From [Clostridium] aminophilum DSM 10710 (GTDB lineage Bacteria; Bacillota; Clostridia; Lachnospirales; Lachnospiraceae): a stretch of 64,000 bases of DNA. The stretch is taken from the NCBI RefSeq assembly GCF_000711825.1, contig NZ_JONJ01000012.1, positions 61,530 to 125,529 on the forward strand, written 5' to 3'. The translations under genes and the position numbers were made by a program. The notes under the pieces are model-generated. The model was not told where the DNA came from, made no database searches, and was given only the letters and a program-made list of their open reading frames with translations. Positions 7,775 through 15,215 of the stretch are shown piece by piece; position 1 is the stretch's first letter; the number at the start of each line of letters is the position of its first letter.

Positions 7775-8731
7775 GTGTCAGAGAAACTGAAACGCTACTC
7801 AAGTGACAACAGACAGCTGATGATTATGCTGGGTGTAATCGCAGGCATGTTTATCATACTCTCGTTAACCGTCAATAATTTCTGCACCGCCAGAAACCTT
7901 ACCAACCTTTTGCAGCAGATTGCGCCGATCGCCGTCATGTCGACCGGAGCGACATATGTGCTTGCAATCGGAGGAATGGACATTTCCAATCCCGCCGTTA
8001 TGGCGGCATCCGCCGTGGTTGGCGTGTATTTTATGACGACGATGGGCGGAAATCTTGTCGTCGGCGCTCTTGTCATTGTATTGGTCGCATCGCTTCTTGG
8101 GCTGATCAACGGTTTTGCGATCGCAAAACTGAAGATGGTCCCGATGGTTGTTACACTCTCGATGATGACGATCGGCACCGGTCTTGCCACGATCCTCAGC
8201 GGAACCCGCGGTCTTCCGATTCTTCCGGCGTCTTTTTCGAATTTCCTCAACAAATATGCGGTGATTGTGATTCTCCTTGTCGTGGTTGCGGTTTTCGATT
8301 TTGTGCTGACCGGAACAAAATTCGGCAGAATGCTTTATTACATCGGCAACAATGCGAAGACGGCAAAGATTTCCGGTATCGACAGTGAAAACCTCATCAT
8401 GTTCACCTATACCATCAGCGGATTCTGTGCAGGCATTGCGGGGGTAATCAATACCGCATCCATTGCCACCGCAAGAGCGAACATGGGACCGCAGTCTCAG
8501 ATTCTTGATATCATCAGCGCAGCGGTCATCGGCGGTGTGTCTCTGAACGGCGGAAGCGGGCGTGTCCGTGACGCAGCGCTCGGCGCCGTTCTGATCGTCG
8601 GTCTGACCAACGTGATGAATCTGCTCGGCGTATCGGACTATTATACGACGCTGGTAAAGGGCGGAATCGTCATCGGCGCGATGGGGATTGCGTCCTTCCG
8701 GGGGCATCTGGCCGCAAAGAAGGGAGCGTAA
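7775..8731 (+). CDS. Sugar ABC transporter permease (RbsC/LsrC class)
   Basis: A membrane permease of the ribose/autoinducer-2 family with about eight to ten hydrophobic segments and the family motifs GATYVLAIGGMDIS and AAVIGGVSLNGGSG. I prefer GTG 7775 as start: GGGGGA lies 10 bases upstream inside the first codons of the ATG-7757 frame, and nothing resembling a ribosome site precedes 7757. It pairs with the permease at 10251 to form the heterodimeric channel driven by the ATPase between them. The next gene begins 3 bases after its stop. Confidence 0.88.
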   Translation: MSEKLKRYSSDNRQLMIMLGVIAGMFIILSLTVNNFCTARNLTNLLQQIAPIAVMSTGATYVLAIGGMDISNPAVMAASAVVGVYFMTTMGGNLVVGALVIVLVASLLGLINGFAIAKLKMVPMVVTLSMMTIGTGLATILSGTRGLPILPASFSNFLNKYAVIVILLVVVAVFDFVLTGTKFGRMLYYIGNNAKTAKISGIDSENLIMFTYTISGFCAGIAGVINTASIATARANMGPQSQILDIISAAVIGGVSLNGGSGRVRDAALGAVLIVGLTNVMNLLGVSDYYTTLVKGGIVIGAMGIASFRGHLAAKKGA

Positions 8732-8734
8732 GAG

Positions 8735-10264
8735 ATGGAAAACAATCTTTCTTTGGAGCTGAGAAATATCAGCAAAACCTTTCCCGGCGTAAAGGCACTC
8801 TCCGGCGTATCGTTCTCGGCCGTTCCCGGTAAGGTGTGCGGCCTTGTCGGCGTCAATGGCGCAGGCAAATCCACCTTGATGAATATTCTCGGCGGTATTC
8901 ACCAGCCCGACGAGGGCGGAGACATCCTGATCAGCGGAGAAAAGGTTGTCATTGAGAACCCGAAATCCGCAACGGATCACGGCATTGCCTTTATTCAGCA
9001 GGAGGTTCAGGCTTTTGACACCATGAGTGTGTACGAGAATATTCTGGCTTCGGATCTGAATAAGTGGCGAAAAAAGAATTCGTTTATTCTGGACCGGGCC
9101 GCGATGAAAAAAGAGGCACAGAAATATCTGGATATACTCGACAGTCCTATCGATGTCGATGCGCCGGTGTATTCTCTTACGGTTGGTGACAAGCAGATTA
9201 TCCAGATTGCCAGAGCGCTCAGTCAGGGCGGGAAGATTCTGCTGTTTGACGAGCCGACGGCATCTCTTTCCGATCATGAGACTGCCAAACTCTTTGAGAT
9301 CATCAAGAGACTGAAGGCGCAGGGGCACATCGTATTCTACATTTCCCATTTCCTCGACGAGATTTTTGAGCTGTGCGATCATGTCGTCATTCTCCGGGAC
9401 GGTCAGGTCGTCGGAAAAGCGGAAATCGGCGATATTAATAAGGAAAAACTGGTTGAAATGATGCTGGGGTATCAGATCGAGGGCTCGGCGCATACCCGCA
9501 GCGGTTCGATCGGCGAGGTGATTTTCAAAGCGGAACATATCACCGGTGAAAAGCTGCCGAAGGATTTCAGCTTTGAACTTCATCGAGGAGAGATCCTCGG
9601 CGTCTGGGGACTGCTTGGATCGGGAAGAAGCGAGTTGTTCAATACTGTTCTCGGAATTGACCGGATGGTGGATGGAAAACTCTGGTTCCGGCAGAACGGA
9701 GAACTCAGCGAAATTTCACAGAAAGATTTTTACAGGCATATAGGGTATCTGACTGAGGGCAGACATTACGATGGCCTTTTTCTGAATATGTCGATCGGTC
9801 AGAACATCACCAGTTCCAATCTTGAGCAGTTTGCGTCAAAAGGATTGGGAATTCTGAACACGGCAAAGGAACATGTGGAAGCGCGAAGGCTGATGAAGGA
9901 TGTCAACGTCAAGGCAATCGACGAGAACATGAAGGTCTCGAAGCTTTCCGGCGGAAACCAGCAGAAGGTCATCATTGCCAAGTGGTTCCTGAAAAATCCC
10001 GAAATTCTGTTTATGGACGAGCCGACCAAGGGCGTTGACGTCGGCGCAAAAAATGAAATCAAAGATCTGATTTTCCAGAAGGCGGAAAACGGTACCTCTT
10101 TTGTGATCGTATCGTCGGAGCTGGAAGAGATCATGAGTCTGTGCGACAGGATCATTGTGATTTATGAGGGCAGACTTGTCGGTGAAGTGGAAAAAGAGGA
10201 CTTCTCAAAGGAAAATCTGATGAGAGGTATTGTCAGTCAGGAGGGGAAAAATGAAGAAAAATAA
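8735..10264 (+). CDS. Sugar ABC transporter ATPase, double NBD (RbsA/LsrA class)
   Basis: A 509-residue ATPase with two fused nucleotide-binding domains. The first has Walker A GVNGAGKST (near residue 38) and Walker B ILLFDEPTASLS. The second has the degenerate P-loop GLLGSGRSE typical of RbsA-like proteins, then signature LSGGNQQKV and Walker B ILFMDEPTKGVDVG. It energises uptake with the flanking permeases. The 3' end overlaps the next permease by 14 bases, indicating translational coupling. Confidence 0.93.
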   Translation: MENNLSLELRNISKTFPGVKALSGVSFSAVPGKVCGLVGVNGAGKSTLMNILGGIHQPDEGGDILISGEKVVIENPKSATDHGIAFIQQEVQAFDTMSVYENILASDLNKWRKKNSFILDRAAMKKEAQKYLDILDSPIDVDAPVYSLTVGDKQIIQIARALSQGGKILLFDEPTASLSDHETAKLFEIIKRLKAQGHIVFYISHFLDEIFELCDHVVILRDGQVVGKAEIGDINKEKLVEMMLGYQIEGSAHTRSGSIGEVIFKAEHITGEKLPKDFSFELHRGEILGVWGLLGSGRSELFNTVLGIDRMVDGKLWFRQNGELSEISQKDFYRHIGYLTEGRHYDGLFLNMSIGQNITSSNLEQFASKGLGILNTAKEHVEARRLMKDVNVKAIDENMKVSKLSGGNQQKVIIAKWFLKNPEILFMDEPTKGVDVGAKNEIKDLIFQKAENGTSFVIVSSELEEIMSLCDRIIVIYEGRLVGEVEKEDFSKENLMRGIVSQEGKNEEK

Positions 10265-11216
10265 GATTGATTTATACAATATGTCTTCTTATTTTGTGCT
10301 GCTGGCCATCCTGATTGTCTTTGGCATCGGAGGCAACAATTTCCTGACGTTAAAAAGCCTGTATGCCACGGCAAATAACGGTTCTGCACAGATTCTGATC
10401 GCCTGTGCGGCCACCTTCGGACTTCTGGTGGGCATCATCGACCTCTCGGTTGCCGCCATCGGTTATCTGTCCGGTGTGGTCGCCGGCATGATGTTGCATC
10501 TGTACAGCGTGCCGTATCCGGTGGCGTTTCTGGCAGGCGTTGCGGTCGGTCTCTTCCTTGGGTGGATAAACTCGCTGCTGATCGTGAAATTCAAGATGAA
10601 CGGCATGCTGGTCACCTTTGGTATGATGCTCGTCTTACGCGCGGTGGGCAGAATTTTTACGAATGATAAAACCATCACGCTTGACAAAGTAAAACCGCTC
10701 CGCCAGGCGAGAATTGATGCGCTGGGCGGATTGCAGATATCACTGATCGTTCTGATCGTGATCATTGTGGCTCTTCAGTTCATTTTGAAGTATACGGCGT
10801 TTGGACGCCGGTTGCTTCTGGTGGGCTGCGATGAAAACGTCGCGAAGAGAATCGGTATCAATGCCGACCGGGTCAAGACCGAGGCACTGATGATCGAAGG
10901 ACTTCTCTGCGGGATGGCGGGATCCTATTTCTGGATCGTGGTTCAGGGCTCGATCGTGACGAGCGGTCTGAACGGCTATGAGTTCCTCGCCATTGCGGGC
11001 GCGGTGCTCGGCGGCGTCAGTCTGCTTGGCGGACACGGCAGCATTTTCCCGGGAGCGGTCATTGGCTCCATGGTTCTCCTGTATCTTGCATCCGGTATGG
11101 CGAATATGGGTATCGACCTCTTTGTCACACCGTTTGTCCGCGGTATTATTATATTTGTAGCGATGTATGTGGACGCGCTGCGCACCAGGAAAATGATGGG
11201 AAACAAGCTTGGATAA
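10251..11216 (+). CDS. Sugar ABC transporter permease (RbsC/LsrD class)
   Basis: The second permease, 321 residues, strongly hydrophobic, with the family motif AAIGYLSG and the loop GAVLGGVSLLGG. The ATG at 10251 follows AGGAGGGG (10239-10246) placed inside the end of the ATPase gene. It is the last gene of the lsr-like operon; a terminator follows at 11239. Both permeases belong to one family but are distinct in sequence, as in lsrC/lsrD. Confidence 0.88.
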   Translation: MKKNKIDLYNMSSYFVLLAILIVFGIGGNNFLTLKSLYATANNGSAQILIACAATFGLLVGIIDLSVAAIGYLSGVVAGMMLHLYSVPYPVAFLAGVAVGLFLGWINSLLIVKFKMNGMLVTFGMMLVLRAVGRIFTNDKTITLDKVKPLRQARIDALGGLQISLIVLIVIIVALQFILKYTAFGRRLLLVGCDENVAKRIGINADRVKTEALMIEGLLCGMAGSYFWIVVQGSIVTSGLNGYEFLAIAGAVLGGVSLLGGHGSIFPGAVIGSMVLLYLASGMANMGIDLFVTPFVRGIIIFVAMYVDALRTRKMMGNKLG

Positions 11217-11238
11217 GCGAATCAGGCAGAGAATATTA

Positions 11239-11302
11239 CAGCAGAGTAAAGGCAATACCGGACCGGATACGGTGGTATTGCGATTGCTCTGCTGTGTTTT
11301 AG
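11239..11302 (+). terminator. Terminator of the lsr-like operon
   Basis: A long hairpin pairs CAGCAGAG with CTCTGCTG outside and GCAATACC with GGTATTGC inside, followed by TGTTTT. It merges into the dispersed repeat that starts at 11297. Confidence 0.75.
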
Positions 11303-11380
11303 TTTCATAGGAAATTTCTCCGAAATTCCCTATGAAACTAAAACGCCCCGCGGACTTTGTTCACGGGGGTCTTCGGTTTT
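11297..11380 (+). repeat. Dispersed intergenic repeat, copy 1
   Basis: A near-perfect hairpin with 22-base arms (starting TTTTAGTTTCATAGG, one mismatch, loop TCC) is followed by the shared phrase CGCGGACTTTGTTC and a GGGGG/T-rich tail. A diverged piece (ACGCTTCGAGATGATGCAC-like) continues near 11395. The same modules recur at 15149, 27704, 51804 and 59112. Confidence 0.8.
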
Positions 11381-11600
11381 TCTTATGTCACAAAACGCTT
11401 CGAGATGATGCACAGTGATCCTTCGCTGGGATTTTTTTTCGGACATAGTATATAATGAAACAAAGTGGATGGTGGCTGCATTGGACGATGCAGGCAGAGA
11501 ACAAGAGGTCGGCCCGGATAAGAACAGTGTTTGATGTCTGCGCAGGTTGGTGTGCTTTCATGTTTTTTTGGATGGTTGAAGCAGAAAGGGGATATTGCAG

Positions 11601-12200
11601 ATGAAAAAAGGATCGATGAAACTGGTGAAGATACTGGCGGTAATGTTTCTTCTGACGTTTGTCTCCGGATGCGCTGGTAATCAGAAGGCGGCTGAAAGCT
11701 CCGCCGCTGCAGAGACCAGGGAAGTCAAAACGGAAGCAAACAAGGCGGCGGAAGGAAAAAAGGTCTACTTTGCAGGACCGCTCTTCAACCACGCGGAGAA
11801 AGATTTTAATCGGAAAGTGGTGGAAATTCTCGAGGAGAACGGTTATCAGGTCTTTTTGCCGCAGCGTGACGGGATTGAGGCGGCACTTCTGGAGGGGAAA
11901 AGCGAAGAAGAGCTGACGCGGATGATCTTTGATCTGGATTCCGGAGAGGTGGAAAAGGCGGATATCATCTTTATGAATCTGGACGGCCGGGTTCCGGATG
12001 AGGGAGCCTGCGTTGAACTTGGCATTGCCTTCGGAAAAGGAAAACGATGCTATGGATTTAAGACGGACACCCGCTCCGTGGAGCTGGGACTGGATCTGAA
12101 TCCGATGATCAGCGGCTGCATGAACAGATTTTTCAAGAATACGGATGGGGATGCATTGCTCGAGGAGATCCGGAAGTATCTGGCAGAGAATAATCTGTAA
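11601..12200 (+). CDS. Lipoprotein with nucleoside 2-deoxyribosyltransferase-like domain
   Basis: A 199-residue protein with a lipoprotein signal (KILAVMFLLTFVSGC, lipobox Cys 24), a Lys/Ala/Glu linker, and then a domain of the nucleoside 2-deoxyribosyltransferase family: VYFAGPLFNHAEK, VFLPQRDG, ADIIFMNLDGRVPDEG and ACVELGIAFGKGK, where the Glu of the VELG motif is the usual nucleophile. These enzymes exchange bases between deoxyribonucleosides and are normally cytoplasmic, so a surface-anchored version is unusual. ATG 11601 has AAAGGGGAT upstream. The gene stands alone. Confidence 0.75.
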   Translation: MKKGSMKLVKILAVMFLLTFVSGCAGNQKAAESSAAAETREVKTEANKAAEGKKVYFAGPLFNHAEKDFNRKVVEILEENGYQVFLPQRDGIEAALLEGKSEEELTRMIFDLDSGEVEKADIIFMNLDGRVPDEGACVELGIAFGKGKRCYGFKTDTRSVELGLDLNPMISGCMNRFFKNTDGDALLEEIRKYLAENNL

Positions 12201-12263
12201 GCAGACCGAAGGAAAGGGAAAAAGTTATACCGCTGGAAAGAACGGGATAAGTCACGGTTCCGG

Positions 12264-12294
12264 GAAGAACACGGTCTTCCGTGCATTATCCGGT
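12264..12294 (+). repeat. Second copy of the macro-remnant tail sequence
   Basis: The 29 bases here match 931-959 with two changes, and both copies read EEHGLPCIIR followed by a stop in one frame. No coding frame of useful length leads into this copy. It appears to be a relic of the same lost gene or a duplicated gene tail. The remainder of 12201-12425 shows nothing else that I can identify. Confidence 0.6.
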
Positions 12295-12425
12295 GACCGG
12301 TGAAGTTTACGGATATCATATGGATGATTTGCCGCTGTACACTCGTGACGTTCGTCGTGAGTCAGGCGGCATTTCTTGAAATATACTATTGCACAGACAA
12401 TGCAGGAGAATATGAGGATTGCGGA

Positions 12426-13367
12426 ATGAAAGTTGCGATTATAGGAGCCGGCAATGTAGGAAAAACGATATTTCACGACCTTCAATATGTGAATATGATC
12501 GATGAGATTACGCTGATCGGACGAAATCTGGATAAAGTGAAGGCAGAAGTTCTGGATGCGGAAAGTGCTGCCGTGGTGAGGGATGCGAGATGTCCAAGGC
12601 TTTCCTTTGGGGGATACGAAGCTTCCGGCGGAGCTGACATTCTGATCTTTACTGCGGGGGCACCGAACTTAACGGAAGACCGGATGGATCTGCTTCGGGC
12701 AAACTGCGCTGTCGCGGAGACGGTTTTTTCGGAAATCAACCGGTACAACACTGGTGGTTTGATCATTACTGTGACCAACCCGCTGGATGTGATTACCATG
12801 AAGGTCCGGCAGCTCACCGGGCGGAATCCGCGCAGGGTTATCGGCTCCGGAACACTTTTGGAGAGCGGAAGACTGACCCGGTTTCTGGCGGAGTTTCTGG
12901 AGGTGTCAAGCCGGTCGATTCAGCTGTCAGTGGTCGGAGAACATGGAGCGAGTGCGGTTTCGCTTCTCAGTTCGATCCGGATTATGGGGATGACCGTGGA
13001 GGAATATCTCAGGAGTACAACCGGTGAGAAGATGGTTTTGAAGAGCAGTCAGCTGAATGAGATTGTCCGAAATGAGGCGTTAAAAATCTTTCGTGGAAAA
13101 GGATATACCAGCACCGGCATTTCTGCGACGGTCTGCCGGATTGTCTCCGCGGTTGCCGAAGATCGCCGGGAGCTTCTGCCGGTTTCCACCGTCCTGCAGG
13201 GCGAGTACGGTGTGCACGGCGTTGCCGTCTCGGTGCCGTCGATCATCGGACGCGACGGCGTCGAGGGGATCCCGGAATATGAGATGACGGAAGACGAGAG
13301 AAACGGTTTTCTGGCTTCGGTGGATGTTGTGAGGAAGGCGGCTCAGGACGCCGGGATTCCTGTATGA
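12426..13367 (+). CDS. Lactate/malate dehydrogenase family protein, atypical active site
   Basis: A 313-residue NAD-dependent 2-hydroxyacid dehydrogenase of the LDH/MDH fold: Rossmann motif AIIGAGNVGKT, TNPLDVIT, and catalytic His in VVGEHGAS. The substrate-loop Arg is likely the R in EDRMDLLR. The catalytic Asp of the usual LDTAR motif is Glu here (LLESGR, Glu146), while Arg149 is kept, so activity or specificity may differ from true L-lactate dehydrogenase (compare the canonical gene at 17753-18697). ATG 12426 begins the conserved fold; the extra upstream codons of the open frame are not family-like. Confidence 0.82.
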   Translation: MKVAIIGAGNVGKTIFHDLQYVNMIDEITLIGRNLDKVKAEVLDAESAAVVRDARCPRLSFGGYEASGGADILIFTAGAPNLTEDRMDLLRANCAVAETVFSEINRYNTGGLIITVTNPLDVITMKVRQLTGRNPRRVIGSGTLLESGRLTRFLAEFLEVSSRSIQLSVVGEHGASAVSLLSSIRIMGMTVEEYLRSTTGEKMVLKSSQLNEIVRNEALKIFRGKGYTSTGISATVCRIVSAVAEDRRELLPVSTVLQGEYGVHGVAVSVPSIIGRDGVEGIPEYEMTEDERNGFLASVDVVRKAAQDAGIPV

Positions 13368-13392
13368 GATCCAAAATGAATTCGTTATCTGG

Positions 13393-13592
13393 ATGAGCTT
13401 TACGGATATGGACCTCTTGATCTCCATGCAGCTGCTTTTGCTGTTTATTCTTCATTCTTCAGGAACGACAGGAAATCCCAAGGATATCGTTCGTTTTCAG
13501 GAAGCGGTTGCTAAGAAAGTCTTGCCATTTCATACAAAACAAATGTATAATGCTCTCAAAAAACAATTTAACACTGTAAAGGGGGAAAACGT
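13393..13592 (+). other. Gap upstream of AGCS gene, with an acyl-adenylate-like motif
   Basis: The stretch before the transporter carries no gene that I trust. One frame (13393-13596, 67 codons) contains FILHSSGTTGNPKDIV, which fits the ATP-binding signature of acyl-CoA synthetases. It has no ribosome site, no family context and runs into the transporter start. It may be a relic or chance. AAGGGGG (13578-13584) is the transporter's ribosome site. Confidence 0.35.
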
Positions 13593-15014
13593 TTGAGCTT
13601 TGCTTCAATTATCGAGAGTATTGACAGTTTTCTGTGGGGGTGGCCGCTGATCATTCTTCTGTTCGGCACGCATCTTTTCATGACCGTGAAAACCGGTCTG
13701 ATTCAGAAGGAGATTTTTAAGGCAATCCGCCTGTCCGTGACCAAAGATCCGGATGTGGAGGGCGATGTCTCACAGTTCGGTGCTCTGACCACGGCGCTTT
13801 CTTCGACGATCGGCACCGGCAATATCATTGGCGTCGGAACGGCGGTGGCTCTCGGCGGACCGGGGGCGGTGCTGTGGATGTGGCTGACCGGAATTTTCGG
13901 TATCGCGACGAAGTACGCGGAGACACTGATTTCCGTGAAATACCGTGTAAAGAGTGAGGACGGTTCCATGCTGGGCGGCGCGATGTACGCGCTGGATCGG
14001 GGACTGGGGAAGAAATGGCTCGGCGTCGTTTTCGCCTCTCTGGCAGCGGTCTGTGCGTTCGGCATCGGCAACATGGTGCAGGCAAATGCGATCGTGGCAA
14101 ATCTTCGACAGAATTTTGCATGGGATGAGAGTCCGAACGGGACAATGCTGATGTATACGGCTGCATTTGCGCTCAGCGCGATGGTCGGTCTGGTCATCAT
14201 CGGCGGTCTGAAATCGATCACCCGCGTGTCGGAAAAACTTGTTCCGTTTATGGCACTGTTCTATGTCATCAGCTGTTCGGTGATTCTGGTCCGAAACGCC
14301 GATGTTCTCGGTGAGGCGGTCAGGACGATCATCACCTCTGCGTTTACGACAACGGCAGCAGGCGGCGGATTTGTCGGAAGCACGGTGGCGACCGCCTGCC
14401 GGTACGGTTTTGCGAGAGGACTGTTCTCCAATGAATCCGGTATGGGCTCGGCTCCGTTGGTTGCTTCCGCGGCGCAGACCCGTAATCCGAAGCGACAGGC
14501 GCTGGTTTCCATGACCGGAACGTTCTGGGATACCGTGGTGGTCTGCCTGATGACGGGACTGGTGCTTGTCTCCAGTATCATCAAGTATCCGGCGATCGAC
14601 GGCCTGTCGGGCAATGGTTCCGAGCTGACAACGATGGCGTTTTCCATGATTCCGGTGATCGGCGTGCCGATGCTCGTGATCGGTCTGGTGACGTTTGCCT
14701 TCTCGACCATTCTCGGATGGTATTATTACGGCGAGCGGTGCGCGGTCTATCTGTTTGGCGAGAAAGTCATCCTGCTGTATAAGATTCTCTGGATTGTTTC
14801 CATCTTTGTGGGATCGCTGGTGGAACTGAATCTGGTATGGAATATCGCGGATCTTCTGAACGGTCTGATGGCGATTCCGAACATTATTGCGGTGCTTCTT
14901 CTCTCAAAAGTGATCACGGAAGAGACGAAGAAGTACTCCGGCGAGCATCTTGCGGACAAGGATGAGACGGAGATTCCGGTTTTGAAGAACTCGAAGAAAG
15001 GCGTTTTGTTCTGA
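13593..15014 (+). CDS. Sodium:alanine/glycine symporter (AGCS family)
   Basis: A 473-residue membrane protein of the AGCS family, importing alanine, glycine or related amino acids with sodium. The hallmark region is clear: ALTTALSSTIGTGNIIGVG near residue 65, then GPGAVLWMWLTGIFG, and later FSNESGMGSAPLVASAAQT. Length and the roughly ten membrane segments are normal. It starts at TTG 13593, with GGGGG 9 bases upstream; no ATG fits. A strong terminator follows at 15057, so it is a single-gene unit. Confidence 0.9.
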   Translation: MSFASIIESIDSFLWGWPLIILLFGTHLFMTVKTGLIQKEIFKAIRLSVTKDPDVEGDVSQFGALTTALSSTIGTGNIIGVGTAVALGGPGAVLWMWLTGIFGIATKYAETLISVKYRVKSEDGSMLGGAMYALDRGLGKKWLGVVFASLAAVCAFGIGNMVQANAIVANLRQNFAWDESPNGTMLMYTAAFALSAMVGLVIIGGLKSITRVSEKLVPFMALFYVISCSVILVRNADVLGEAVRTIITSAFTTTAAGGGFVGSTVATACRYGFARGLFSNESGMGSAPLVASAAQTRNPKRQALVSMTGTFWDTVVVCLMTGLVLVSSIIKYPAIDGLSGNGSELTTMAFSMIPVIGVPMLVIGLVTFAFSTILGWYYYGERCAVYLFGEKVILLYKILWIVSIFVGSLVELNLVWNIADLLNGLMAIPNIIAVLLLSKVITEETKKYSGEHLADKDETEIPVLKNSKKGVLF

Positions 15015-15056
15015 ATTCTGAGATTTACACAGCATAAAAAGATTTACACAGTATAA

Positions 15057-15112
15057 AACGGGGCACATCGCACTGACACAAAAGTCGGTGCGATGTGCCC
15101 CGTTTTTCTTTT
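15057..15112 (+). terminator. Terminator of the AGCS gene
   Basis: A long stem pairs CGGGGCACATCGCAC with GTGCGATGTGCCCCG around a short loop and is followed by TTTTTCTTTT. An A-rich run upstream would also let it act for the opposite strand. Confidence 0.92.
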
Positions 15113-15148
15113 CGTCAGAACGTGCTTCACACTTTCCGATGAAAAAAA

Positions 15149-15215
15149 ACGCTCCGAGAGGATGCACACGCCGCTGAGCGGAAGATATCACCATGCGGTG
15201 ACCAGCGGACTTTGT
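15149..15215 (+). repeat. Dispersed intergenic repeat, copy 2 (partial)
   Basis: It contains ACGCTCCGAGAGGATGCAC, ACGCCGCTG, a CACC/GGTG hairpin and CAGCGGACTTTGTTC. It lacks the first hairpin and the last two modules seen in the copies at 27704 and 59112. It ends at the stop codon of the permease pseudogene. Confidence 0.75.

Noticed and set aside
7865..9583. 572-codon minus-strand open frame over the sugar permease and ATPase genes
   Set aside because: It is antisense to two clear ABC genes, has no family resemblance and arises from their codon pattern.
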